Assembly: GCF_003319115.1 (NCBI RefSeq)
Contig: NZ_QOHF01000006.1
Coordinates: forward strand, 124,001-188,000
Length of the DNA stretch: 64,000 nt
Direction: 5' to 3'
Source of the DNA: Geodermatophilus sp. TF02-6
Lineage (GTDB): Bacteria > Actinomycetota > Actinomycetes > Mycobacteriales > Geodermatophilaceae
Below are positions 30,433 to 39,035 of the stretch, in pieces. Position 1 is the first letter of the stretch. Every line of letters begins with the position of its first letter. A program made the translations under genes and the position numbers. The notes under the pieces are model-generated. The model was not told the origin of the DNA. It made no database searches and was given only the letters and a program-made list of their open reading frames with translations.

Positions 30433-31164
30433 TCAGATGGGGACGTGCGAGAGCGCGCCGGCCAGCGCGGCGCCGATCAGCGGGCCCACGACCGGCACCC
30501 ACGCGTAGCCCCAGTTGCTGTTCCCCTTGCCGCGGATCGGCAGCACGGCATGGGCGATGCGCGGGCCCAGGTCGCGGGCGGGGTTGATGGCGTAGCCGGT
30601 CGGCCCGCCGAGCGAGGCGCCGATGCCGACCACCAGCAGGGCCACCGCGAGGGGGCCGATCTGGGTGGGGGTGTCCCCGAAGCGCAGGATGATGTAGACG
30701 AGCACGAAGGTCCCGATGACCTCGGTGACCACGTTGTCCACGGGGCTCTTGATGGCCGGCCCGGTGGAGAAGGTGCCGAGCGCGGCCTCCGGCGCCTGCT
30801 CGTAGTGCCTGCGGTAGGCCAACCAGGCCAGGACCGCGCCGGTGAAGGCGCCGAGCAACTGCCCGACCACGTAGACCGCCGTCGCGGCCAGGGTGATGGG
30901 CACGCCGGGGGCGTACTCGTCGGCGCCGCTGACCCAGATACCGAGGGTGACCGCCGGGTTGATGTGCGCCCCGGACGTCGCGCCGGCGTAGACGCCGGCG
31001 AAGACGGCCAGGCCCCAGCCGAAGTTGACCAGCAGCCAGCTCGGTCCGTTGCCGTAGGTCAGGGGCAGCGCGACGTTGGCCACCACGCCGACGCCGAGGA
31101 GTACCAGGACCGCGGTCCCGACGAACTCGCTGCCGAAGACGGTCCACAGGCCGACCTGGTCCAT
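30433..31164 (-). CDS. glpF: Glycerol facilitator (MIP channel)
   Basis: 243 residues with six membrane spans. The two NPA boxes are [12 protein letters not shown] and [13 protein letters not shown]; the Asp after the second box (ARD) marks a glycerol-conducting aquaglyceroporin. It is first in the glpF-glpK operon, and glpD starts 375 bp away in the opposite direction, so the two transcription units share a control region. Confidence 0.95.
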   Translation of the reverse strand: MDQVGLWTVFGSEFVGTAVLVLLGVGVVANVALPLTYGNGPSWLLVNFGWGLAVFAGVYAGATSGAHINPAVTLGIWVSGADEYAPGVPITLAATAVYVVGQLLGAFTGAVLAWLAYRRHYEQAPEAALGTFSTGPAIKSPVDNVVTEVIGTFVLVYIILRFGDTPTQIGPLAVALLVVGIGASLGGPTGYAINPARDLGPRIAHAVLPIRGKGNSNWGYAWVPVVGPLIGAALAGALSHVPI

Positions 31165-31386
31165 GCGGTGCTCCTCATCGCCGGTGCCTCAGCTGCCCGC
31201 GGTCGGATCCGATGCGGCTGGCCACCGGACGACGACTGGCCGGGTGACGGTATTCACACCCGTGGACCTGGGGCAACGCGGCTGCGGCGAGTTGCCGGGG
31301 CGAGCCGTCGGGTCGGAGGACGTGGTGGACGACGATCACCCGCGGGCCGGCCACGCGACAGGGTGAGCCCTGCCCGTCCGACGATG

Positions 31387-31480
31387 TCGAACGGGCGTCG
31401 TCGCACGGGCGTCGTCGAACGGGTGTCGTCGTCGAACGGGTGTCGTCGAACGGGCGCCGTCGTCGAACGGGCGCCGTCGA
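31387..31480. repeat. Tandem GTCGAACGGG repeats in the glpF-glpD control region
   Basis: About six imperfect copies of GTCGAACGGGCGTC and variants (C or T at the tenth base, spacing alternating 14 and 17 bases) fill the part of the 375-bp gap nearest glpD, ending about 60 bp before its start. The rest of the gap (31165-31386) shows no gene. Repeats could be regulator sites or simple slippage. Confidence 0.75.
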
Positions 31481-31539
31481 CGGGGCCCTCCCGGCCCGCC
31501 TACCGTGGAGGACGAGCAGTCCCCGCCTGAGGAGTCGGC

Positions 31540-33270
31540 ATGACCGCACAGACCGCGCTCGGCCCCGAGCAGCGTGCACGAGCCTGGGCCGAGCTGGCCG
31601 AGGAGCAGTTCGAGGTCCTCGTCGTCGGGGGCGGGGTGACCGGGGCCGGCGTCGCGCTGGACGCGGCCACCCGGGGACTGCGGACGGCGCTGGTCGAGGC
31701 CCGCGACTTCGCCAGCGGCACGTCGTCGCGCTCCTCGAAGCTGTTCCACGGCGGGCTGCGCTACCTGCAGTCCTTCGAGTTCGGCCTGGTCCGCGAGGCG
31801 CTGCACGAGCGCGACCTCTCCGTCACCCGGCTCGCGCCGCACCTGGTCAAGCCGGTGCCCTTCCTCTACCCGCTCGAGCACCGCGTGTGGGAGCGGCCCT
31901 ACGTCACCGCCGGCCTCGCCCTCTACGACGGGCTGGCCCGCATCGGCGCGCTGTCGACGCCGCTGCCCCCGCAGAAGCACCTCACCCGCACCGGCGCCCG
32001 CACGCTGTTCCCCGCGCTGCGACCCGATGCGCTGGTCGGCGCCGTCCGCTACTACGACGCGCAGGCCGACGACGCCCGGCACACCCTCACCGTCGTCCGC
32101 ACCGCCGCCGCCTACGGGGCCACCGTGCTCAACTCCGCCGAGGTGGTCGCCTTCGAGCACGCGGGGGACCGGGTCGTCGGGGCGCGGGTGCGCGACGTGG
32201 AGACCGGCCGGGAGGTCGACGTCCGGGCCGAGGTGGTCGTCAACGCCACCGGGGTGTGGACCGACGACGTCCAGACCCTCGTCGGCGGGCGCGGCCGGTT
32301 CCACGTGCGGGCCAGCAAGGGGGTGCACATCGTCGTCCCGCGCGACCGGATCAACGGCGAGACCGGGCTGATCCTGCGCACCGAGAAGTCGGTGCTGTTC
32401 GTCATCCCCTGGGGCAGCCACTGGATCATCGGGACGACGGACACCGACTGGGACCTCGACAAGGCCCACCCGGCCGCGTCGCGGGCCGACATCGACTACA
32501 TCCTCGAGCACGTCAACCAGGTACTCGCGGTGCCGCTGACCCACGACGACATCACCGGCGTCTACGCCGGGTTGCGCCCGCTGCTGTCCGGCGAGTCGGA
32601 GCTGACCAGCCAGCTCTCCCGCGAGCACGCGGTCGCCCGGCCGACGCCCGGCGTGATCGCCGTCGCCGGCGGCAAGTACACGACCTACCGGCCGATGGCC
32701 GCCGACGCGGTGGACGCCGTCGCCGAGGACGTCACCCGCCGGGTGCCCCCGAGCGTCACCGAGAACATCCCGCTGCTCGGCGCCGAGGGCTACCAGGCGA
32801 TGGTCAACCAGCTCGACGGGCTGGCCGAACGCTGGGGCATCCCGCACTTCCGCGCCGAGCACCTGCTCAACCGCTACGGCTCGCTCACCCCCGACGTGCT
32901 CGAGCTCGCCGCCGACGACCGCTTCCTGCTCGAGCCGGTGCCCGGCGCCGAGGAGTACCTCATGGTCGAGATGGTGTGGGGCGCCTCGCACGAGGGGGCG
33001 CTGCACCTGGACGACCTGCTGGCCCGGCGCACCCGCATCTCCATCGAGACGCCGCACCGGGGGGTGGAGAGCGCCGAGCCGGTGGCCCGGGCGGTCGCCG
33101 GCGTCCTCGGCTGGGACGAGCAGCGGATCGCCAGCGAGGTGGACAGCTACGCCGCCCGCGTGGAGGCCGAACGCCGCTCGCAGACCGCGACCAGCGACCA
33201 GGAGGCCGACGCGGCCCGGGTCGCCGCCCCGGACACGCGCGCGGTCGCGGTCGGCCGCGCCCTCGTCTGA
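31540..33270 (+). CDS. glpD: Glycerol-3-phosphate dehydrogenase (FAD, respiratory)
   Basis: 576 residues from ATG 31540. The FAD-binding motif VVGGGVTGAGVALDAATRG lies at about 28-46, followed by SGTSSRSSKLFHGGLRYLQ, typical of GlpD. The C-terminal DAO_C-like region follows ENIPLLGAEGYQAM. It oxidises glycerol-3-P to dihydroxyacetone phosphate and passes electrons to quinone at the membrane. It completes the glycerol pathway with glpF and glpK. Confidence 0.95.
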   Translation: MTAQTALGPEQRARAWAELAEEQFEVLVVGGGVTGAGVALDAATRGLRTALVEARDFASGTSSRSSKLFHGGLRYLQSFEFGLVREALHERDLSVTRLAPHLVKPVPFLYPLEHRVWERPYVTAGLALYDGLARIGALSTPLPPQKHLTRTGARTLFPALRPDALVGAVRYYDAQADDARHTLTVVRTAAAYGATVLNSAEVVAFEHAGDRVVGARVRDVETGREVDVRAEVVVNATGVWTDDVQTLVGGRGRFHVRASKGVHIVVPRDRINGETGLILRTEKSVLFVIPWGSHWIIGTTDTDWDLDKAHPAASRADIDYILEHVNQVLAVPLTHDDITGVYAGLRPLLSGESELTSQLSREHAVARPTPGVIAVAGGKYTTYRPMAADAVDAVAEDVTRRVPPSVTENIPLLGAEGYQAMVNQLDGLAERWGIPHFRAEHLLNRYGSLTPDVLELAADDRFLLEPVPGAEEYLMVEMVWGASHEGALHLDDLLARRTRISIETPHRGVESAEPVARAVAGVLGWDEQRIASEVDSYAARVEAERRSQTATSDQEADAARVAAPDTRAVAVGRALV

Positions 33271-33349
33271 GGACCCCGCCCTCCCCGCCCTTCGGAGCAG
33301 GACCCGGGGGCAGGGGGCCGGCGGGGCCCGGGACGGGGCGGGACGACGG

Positions 33350-34201
33350 CTACCCGGCCGCCGTCCCGGCCGGGACGAACCCGCTGATCAGGTCGGCGAG
33401 GACGTCCGGCCGGTCCAGCGGCACCAGCGTCGCGCTGTCGTCGACCTCGACCAGCCGGCCGTCCGGGAACAGCTCGGCGAGCCGGCGACCGTGCGCCGGG
33501 GGCATCACCCGGTCCTCGCGCGACCAGACGACCAGCACCGGGCGGGAGAAGGCGCGCAACGGCTCGACGGCGCGCTCCAGGACGCCGGTGTCGGCCCCGA
33601 TCGCCCGCAGCGCCCGCACCGCGTCGCGCCGGATGTCGTTGCGGGTCAGGACGGAGGACAGCCACCGCCGGGTCACGGCGTCACCGCGCCGGGTCAGCCA
33701 GCCGAACGACAGCGGCAGCCGCCGGAGGGGCCGCAACCGCATCTGCTGCACCGCGATCCCGAACAGGCGGGGTGAGAGCCGCCCGGCCAGCACGACCGTC
33801 TTCCCGGTCAGGCCCGCGGGGACGTTGTCGAACGCCTCGCACCCGACCAGCACGGCCCGCCCGACCTGCGGGGCGCCGTCGGTGAGGACCAGCTGCACGA
33901 CCGCGCCGCCGGTGTCGGCGCCGACGAGGGTGACGTCGTGCAGGCCCAGCCGCTGCAGGAACTCGCCCACCAGGCGTGCCTGGCCGGGCAGCGACAGGTC
34001 GGCGTCCTCCGTCACCGGGACGCGGTGTGCGCCGAGCGGCAGGACGGGCCGCAGGCAGCGGTAGCCGGCGGGCAGGCGGGCGACGGTGTCGTCCCAGAGC
34101 GTGGAGTCCATGAGCAGCCCGTGCACGAGGACCAGTACCGGACCGCTCCCGCCGGAGTCGGCGTACTCGATCGTCCCGGCCGACGACTCGATCGTGTCCA
34201 C
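33350..34201 (-). CDS. Alpha/beta-hydrolase with Asp nucleophile (dehalogenase/epoxide hydrolase-like)
   Basis: 283 residues. VLVHGLLMDSTLWDD is the oxyanion region. The nucleophile elbow reads VGADTGG, with Asp instead of Ser, as in haloalkane dehalogenases and epoxide hydrolases. VVWSREDRVMPP holds the second acid. Where the catalytic His is expected the sequence reads VDDSATLVPLDRP, with no His, so activity is doubtful or the mechanism differs. A TetR-type gene lies just upstream on the same strand, with a perfect 28-bp palindrome in the gap, suggesting direct repression. Confidence 0.8.
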   Translation of the reverse strand: MDTIESSAGTIEYADSGGSGPVLVLVHGLLMDSTLWDDTVARLPAGYRCLRPVLPLGAHRVPVTEDADLSLPGQARLVGEFLQRLGLHDVTLVGADTGGAVVQLVLTDGAPQVGRAVLVGCEAFDNVPAGLTGKTVVLAGRLSPRLFGIAVQQMRLRPLRRLPLSFGWLTRRGDAVTRRWLSSVLTRNDIRRDAVRALRAIGADTGVLERAVEPLRAFSRPVLVVWSREDRVMPPAHGRRLAELFPDGRLVEVDDSATLVPLDRPDVLADLISGFVPAGTAAG

Positions 34202-34242
34202 GGGACACCTCCTCCGGGTGGAACGCGGTGATCCACGTCACC

Positions 34243-34270
34243 ACGAAGTGAACCACCTGGTTCACTTCGT
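34243..34270. promoter_or_regulatory. Probable TetR operator (perfect 28-bp palindrome)
   Basis: ACGAAGTGAACCA, two spacer bases, then its exact complement. It overlaps the last codons and stop of the tetR gene and lies 42 bp before the hydrolase start, where a promoter for the hydrolase would be. The GTGAACC...GGTTCAC type is common for TetR operators. Confidence 0.75.
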
Positions 34271-34912
34271 GTCCATCCCCGGGTCGTCGGCCTCCTCCCG
34301 GTCCAGCGCCCGGGCGAGCGCGGCGAACCCGGCCGCCACCCCGTCGGTGGACTCGCTGACCCGCCGGTCGATGAGGAAGCCCCGCAGCGTCGCGAGCACC
34401 ATCTCGGCGACCTCGACCTTGCGCCGCTCGGACCAGTGCGGCGGGCACAGCGCGACCAGGGACGGCAGGTACTGCTGCGAGGCGCCCCGGCCGAGGTCGG
34501 CGTACCGCGCCGGGTCGACCATCGACAGGCCGATCGCCTGGTCCAGGACCTGGCTCTCCGCGACGAGCAGGGCGGGCCAGATCGCCCGGATCCGCTCGGC
34601 GAGCGTCCGCCCACCCTGCCGTTCCCGCGCCGCGGCGGCGGCCAGGCCGCGGTCGATGCGCCGCTCGCGCAGCTGGCGGACCACCTCGGCGAGCAGGCTC
34701 TCGACGCTGTCGAAGTGGTAGAGCAACACCTTGTGCGTCGTCCCGGCGACACGGGCGGCCCGGCGCAGCGAGAAGTCGCCGAGCCCGTGCGCCGCCACGT
34801 CGTCGGCGATCCGGTCGAGCAGCTCCCGGCGCCGCGCCAGCCCGCGTTCGGACCCGGTCGCGCGCGGATAGCCCCGTCGCTCGGCTGGCGCCCCGTCGGC
34901 CACGGCCGCCAC
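34262..34912 (-). CDS. TetR-family regulator
   Basis: 216 residues from GTG 34912. The helix-turn-helix is LGDFSLRRAARVAGTTHKVL followed by LYHFDSVESLLAEVV, as in TetR proteins. The C-terminal ligand domain (about 80-216) is typical and unassigned. The hydrolase lies downstream behind the palindrome at 34243. Divergent from the second TetR gene at 35034. It may be autoregulated if read-through occurs, but the visible operator is at its 3' end. Confidence 0.85.
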   Translation of the reverse strand: MAAVADGAPAERRGYPRATGSERGLARRRELLDRIADDVAAHGLGDFSLRRAARVAGTTHKVLLYHFDSVESLLAEVVRQLRERRIDRGLAAAAARERQGGRTLAERIRAIWPALLVAESQVLDQAIGLSMVDPARYADLGRGASQQYLPSLVALCPPHWSERRKVEVAEMVLATLRGFLIDRRVSESTDGVAAGFAALARALDREEADDPGMDTK

Positions 34913-35011
34913 GATGCCAGGCCGGGCCGGACGCCCGGGTCGTCCGGCCCGACCCTCGCGTCGGGCACCTCCACGGACGTGCCCGACGAGGGCTCCAGTC
35001 GATGCACCGGC

Positions 35012-35022
35012 GTATCGGATAC
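35012..35022. promoter_or_regulatory. Short palindrome before the second tetR gene
   Basis: GTATCGGATAC, an 11-base perfect palindrome centred on G, ending 11 bp before the GTG start at 35034. Position and form fit an autoregulatory TetR operator over the promoter of the tetR-MMPL unit. Confidence 0.5.
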
Positions 35023-35033
35023 ATTCATGCATC

Positions 35034-35660
35034 GTGAGCGCCGCGGACCTCGACCGGCCCGGGCGTCGGCGTGCGGCCACCGTCGAGCGGCTGCTCGACG
35101 CCGCGCTGGAGACCTTCGCCGAGGTGGGTTTCGCCGCCGCCACCGTCGAGGACGTCTGCCGCCGCGGCGGCTTCACCCGCGGCGCCTTCTACTCCAGCTT
35201 CCGCACCAAGGACGAGCTCTTCGCCGCCCTCTACGCCCGGGAGACCAGCCGCGAGCTGGCGCGGGTCGAGCAGCAGCTGGCCGGCATCGAGGCCGAGGAC
35301 GACCCGATCGCCGCCGCCGTGGCCCGCTGCCTCGACACGTTCCGGGCCGACCGCACCTGGGTGCTCGTGCACACCGAGTACGCGCTGCACGCCGCCCGGC
35401 ACCCCGAGGCCGCCGCCGCCCTGCGCGAGCACACCGGGGCCGTGCGCGCGCGGGTCGCCCGGCTCGTCGAGGACGCCACCGCCCGCGTCGGCCTGCGGCT
35501 GACCGTCCCCGCCGAGCACCTGGCCCGCATGCTGCTCGCCCTGCACGACGGCGTCGTCGTCTCGCAGGTCACCGACAGCGCCACGGACACGGCCGCCGCC
35601 GGCACCGACCTCGAGCGCACCGCGCTGCTGCTCCTGCTGCGCAGCGCCGTCTCCGGCTGA
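35034..35660 (+). CDS. TetR-family regulator of the MMPL transporter
   Basis: 208 residues from GTG 35034. N-terminal helix-turn-helix: LLDAALETFAEVGFAAATVE, then VCRRGGFTRGAFYSSFRTKD, a canonical TetR DNA-binding domain. It is 30 bp upstream of the MMPL gene on the same strand, the usual local repressor plus drug or lipid exporter arrangement. A short palindrome lies at its own start. Confidence 0.88.
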   Translation: MSAADLDRPGRRRAATVERLLDAALETFAEVGFAAATVEDVCRRGGFTRGAFYSSFRTKDELFAALYARETSRELARVEQQLAGIEAEDDPIAAAVARCLDTFRADRTWVLVHTEYALHAARHPEAAAALREHTGAVRARVARLVEDATARVGLRLTVPAEHLARMLLALHDGVVVSQVTDSATDTAAAGTDLERTALLLLLRSAVSG

Positions 35661-35690
35661 AGCCGTCCCCGACCGACCCGAAGAGGACCC

Positions 35691-37934
35691 ATGGCCACCC
35701 TGCTCGCCCGGCTCGGCCGGGCCGCCTACCGCTCCCGCCGGCTGGTCACCGCCGGCTGGGCGGTCGTGCTCGCCGCCGTCGTCGCGGTCCTGGTCACCGC
35801 GGGCGGCTCCTTCGACGACGAGTTCGCCATCCCCGGCTCGGAGTCGCAGGCCGCGCTCGACCGGCTGGCCGAGCTGCAGCCGCAGGCCGCCGGGGTGAGC
35901 GCGCAGATCGTCTTCGTCGCCCCGGACGGCGCCACCGTGGCCGATCCGCGGTACGCGGCCGCCATCTCCGAGGTGGTGGCTCGGGCCGCGCAGGCGCCGC
36001 AGGTCGCCGCCGTGGCCGACCCGTTCACCAGCCGGGCGATCACCCCCGACGGCCGCGCCGCCCTGGTCACCGTCGAGTACCCGGTGCAGCGCGAGGGTCT
36101 CGACGACGGCAGCCTCGACGCGCTGGAGGGGACCACGCAGGCGGCGGAGGACGCCGGCCTGCAGGTCGCCGTCGGCGGCGGCGCGTTCGGCACCACCGGC
36201 GTGCACGTCGGCCCCACCGAGTTCGTCGGCGTCGCCGTCGCCGTCCTGGTGCTGGTCGTCACCTTCGGCTCGCTGCTGGCCGCCGGCATGAACCTGCTGA
36301 CGGCGCTGATCGGCATCGGCGTCGGCCTGGGCGGGCTGCTCGGCGTCTCCGGCCTGATCTCGCTGTCCTCGACCGCGCCGACGCTGGCGCTGATGATCGG
36401 CCTGGCGGTCGGCATCGACTACGCGCTGTTCATCCTGTCCCGGCACCGCACCCAGCTGGCCTCGGGCACGGACCCGGAGGAGTCCGCGGCGCGGGCCACC
36501 GGCACGGCCGGGACGGCGGTGGTCTTCGCCGGCCTCACCGTGGTCGTCGCGCTGTCCGGGCTCGCCGTCGTCGGCCTGCCCTTCCTCACGGTCATGGGGC
36601 TGGCGGCCGCCGCGACCGTGCTGGTCGCCGTCCTCGTCGCGCTCACCCTCCTGCCCGCCCTCATGGGCTTCGCCGGACGGCGGCTCGCCCCCCGGCCCGG
36701 CTCGCGCACGGCCCGCCGGGAGGTCGCCAGCGCCGCCGAGGACGGCGGGGCCCGCCCGATGGGCGAGCGCTGGGCCGCCCTGGTCACCCGCCGCCCGCTG
36801 CTGACCGTGCTGGTCACGGTCATCGGGCTCGGCGTGCTCGCCCTCCCCGCCGCGCAGCTGCGGCTGGCGCTGCCGGACAACGGCTCCGCCGCCGAGGACA
36901 CCCCGCAGCGGCAGGCCCACGACCTGATCGGCGAGACGTTCGGCCCCGGCCTCAACGGCCCGCTGGTCGTCCTGGTCGACGGCCTGGACCCGGCCACCGC
37001 CGCGCAGGCCGCCGGCCAGGTCGCGGTCGCCATCGGCGGCACCCCCACCCAGACCCCGGGGCGGTTCGCCGGCGGCCTGGCCGACGTCGCCTACGCCGCA
37101 CCGACCGTGCTGCCCGGGGGCACGGCCGCGCTGGTCACCGTCGTCCCCGAGAGCGGGCCGCAGGACGAGGCGACCGGCGACCTGGTCGCCGCGCTGCGCG
37201 ACCTCGCCCCGCAGCTGGAGGCCCGGACCGGCGCCGACGTCTCGGTCACCGGTCAGACCGCCGTCGCCATCGACGTCTCCGACCGGCTCGACCGGGCGCT
37301 GCTGCCCTTCGCCGTGGTCGTCGTCGGCCTGGCGGTCGTCCTGCTGCTGCTGGTCTTCCGGTCGGTCCTGGTGCCGGTCAAGGCCGCGGTCGGGTTCCTG
37401 CTGTCGGTGGGCGCGTCCTTCGGTGCCGTGGTCGCGGTGTTCCAGTGGGGCTGGCTGGCCGACCTGTTCGGCGTCCCGACGACGGGGCCGGTCATCAGCT
37501 TCATGCCGGTCATCCTCATGGCGGTGCTGTTCGGCCTGGCCATGGACTACGAGGTCTTCCTCGTCTCCCGGATGCGCGAGGAGTACGTGCACGGGGCCGC
37601 GCCGCGGGCGGCGGTCCTGGCCGGGGCCCGGCACGCCTCCCGGGTGGTCGTGGCGGCCGCGCTGATCATGTTCTCGGTCTTCGCCAGCTTCGTCACCATC
37701 GACGACGTCGTGGTCAAGGCCATCGCCTTCGGCCTGACCGTCGGCATCCTGTGCGACGCCTTCGTCGTCCGGATGACGCTGGTGCCCGCCGTCCTGGCGC
37801 TGCTCGGCCGCTCGGCCTGGTGGTTGCCGCGCTGGCTGGACCGGCTGCTGCCCGACCTCGACGTCGAGGGCGCGCGGCTCGCCCCGGCGTCCACCGTGCC
37901 CGCCCGGCGGGAGCCGGAGCCGGCGACCCGCTGA
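35691..37934 (+). CDS. MMPL-family RND transporter
   Basis: 747 residues, ATG 35691. Two halves, each with an N-terminal span, an extracytoplasmic loop and a five-span block. The GLAVGIDYALFILSRHR motif (first half) and VLFGLAMDYEVFLVSRMRE (second half) carry the conserved Asp-Tyr pair that couples to the proton motive force. Actinobacterial MMPL proteins export lipids, siderophores or drugs; which substrate is not evident here. Controlled in all likelihood by the preceding TetR. Confidence 0.93.
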   Translation: MATLLARLGRAAYRSRRLVTAGWAVVLAAVVAVLVTAGGSFDDEFAIPGSESQAALDRLAELQPQAAGVSAQIVFVAPDGATVADPRYAAAISEVVARAAQAPQVAAVADPFTSRAITPDGRAALVTVEYPVQREGLDDGSLDALEGTTQAAEDAGLQVAVGGGAFGTTGVHVGPTEFVGVAVAVLVLVVTFGSLLAAGMNLLTALIGIGVGLGGLLGVSGLISLSSTAPTLALMIGLAVGIDYALFILSRHRTQLASGTDPEESAARATGTAGTAVVFAGLTVVVALSGLAVVGLPFLTVMGLAAAATVLVAVLVALTLLPALMGFAGRRLAPRPGSRTARREVASAAEDGGARPMGERWAALVTRRPLLTVLVTVIGLGVLALPAAQLRLALPDNGSAAEDTPQRQAHDLIGETFGPGLNGPLVVLVDGLDPATAAQAAGQVAVAIGGTPTQTPGRFAGGLADVAYAAPTVLPGGTAALVTVVPESGPQDEATGDLVAALRDLAPQLEARTGADVSVTGQTAVAIDVSDRLDRALLPFAVVVVGLAVVLLLLVFRSVLVPVKAAVGFLLSVGASFGAVVAVFQWGWLADLFGVPTTGPVISFMPVILMAVLFGLAMDYEVFLVSRMREEYVHGAAPRAAVLAGARHASRVVVAAALIMFSVFASFVTIDDVVVKAIAFGLTVGILCDAFVVRMTLVPAVLALLGRSAWWLPRWLDRLLPDLDVEGARLAPASTVPARREPEPATR

Positions 37935-38000
37935 ACGAGGACCCCCTCCTCCCCACCCCTCGCGAGCTCGGGGCGGTGCCCCGGGGGGGGGGGGGCGAAC

Positions 38001-38891
38001 TCAGTGCCGGCGGGCGGCCTTGTCGGCGTACATCGCCTCGTCGGCCTCGCGGATGAGCAGCTCGAAGGCCTGCACGGGGTCGGTGCCGCCGGCCACGGTG
38101 CCGATCCCGATGCTCATGCCGAGCGGGATGGTCAGCCCCCCGCGCACCTGCAGGGGCTCGGTGACGGTGTGCCGCAGCCGCTCGGCCAGCGCCTCGGCGT
38201 CGGCCCGCTCGCTGTTCTCGCACACGATGTTGAACTCGTCACCCCCGACGCGGGCCGCGGTGTCGCTGGCCCGCAGCACCGAGGTCAGCCGCTCGGCGAA
38301 GGCCACCAGCACCGAGTCGCCGACCGGGTGGCCGTACTCGTCGTTGATCTCCTTGAAGCCGTCCAGGTCGATGCCGAGCAGGCAGGTCGAGGTGCGCTCG
38401 CGGTGGCCGCGCTCCAGGGCGTGCCGCAACCGGTCGTTGAACAGGATGCGGTTGGGCAGGCTGGTCAGCGGGTCGTGCAGCGAGCGGTGCACCAGCGCGG
38501 CCTCGAGGGCCTTCCGCTCGGTGATGTCCTCCACGATCATCACCAGGTGCGGCGGGTCGCCCTCCGGCGTCCCCTCCACCCAGGACGACGTGACCTGCAC
38601 CGGGACCACGTCCTCGTCGCCCCGCACCAGCCGGGTCTCGTGCCGCATCATCCGGCGCCGCTCGGCCAGCTCGGTGTAGGCCTCGACCGCGGCCGGGCGG
38701 TCCTCGGGGTGGATGAGGTCGAGCACCGAGGCGCCGTAGAGGTCCTCCGCCGCGCTGCCGGCCATCTCCGCGAACGCCGGGTTGGCGTCCACGACCAGAC
38801 CGGAGGGCGTGGCGAGCACGATGCCCATCGGTGCGTTCGCGAACGCGCTCCGACGGTCGGCCGGGGGCAGCCTGCCCACCGCGTTCGTCAC
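38001..38891 (-). CDS. PAS-GGDEF diguanylate cyclase
   Basis: 296 residues from GTG 38891 after GGAGGTGGG. A PAS domain (about 15-130; FANAPMGIVLATPSGLVVDA, HPEDR, VMIVEDITERKALE) is followed by a GGDEF domain (about 137-295) with HDPLTSLPNR and an intact GGDEF active site. RASD five residues before it is a proper RxxD inhibitory site. It should make c-di-GMP in response to a PAS-sensed signal and be feedback-inhibited. No membrane span; cytoplasmic. Preceded by a 13-G homopolymer at 37983-37995. Confidence 0.92.
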   Translation of the reverse strand: MTNAVGRLPPADRRSAFANAPMGIVLATPSGLVVDANPAFAEMAGSAAEDLYGASVLDLIHPEDRPAAVEAYTELAERRRMMRHETRLVRGDEDVVPVQVTSSWVEGTPEGDPPHLVMIVEDITERKALEAALVHRSLHDPLTSLPNRILFNDRLRHALERGHRERTSTCLLGIDLDGFKEINDEYGHPVGDSVLVAFAERLTSVLRASDTAARVGGDEFNIVCENSERADAEALAERLRHTVTEPLQVRGGLTIPLGMSIGIGTVAGGTDPVQAFELLIREADEAMYADKAARRH

Positions 38892-38967
38892 ATCCCACCT
38901 CCGTGCCGGACATCCTGCACGACCAGCCGCCCCTTCCTGCAGGTCCTCCACCTGGTTGCCCCGGGCG

Positions 38968-38981
38968 GTTCCACGTGGAAC
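38968..38981. promoter_or_regulatory. parS-like palindrome, copy 4 (perfect)
   Basis: GTTCCACGTGGAAC in the 144-bp divergent gap between the PAS-GGDEF gene and the HMG-CoA-lyase-like gene. Identical to the copy at 21021. Confidence 0.55.
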
Positions 38982-39035
38982 CTCCGGGAGGGCAGGATGG
39001 GCAGCCGCACCCGGGTTCCGACGAGGGGAGCTGCC

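Noticed and set aside
33147..33665. Minus-strand frame overlapping the glpD end
   Set aside because: Composition is that of an antisense shadow, and it conflicts with both glpD and the hydrolase gene.
37983..37995. Run of 13 G bases as a phase-variation switch
   Set aside because: It lies between the MMPL stop and the PAS-GGDEF stop, at both 3' ends, so length changes would not affect either protein; it may also be a sequencing artefact.
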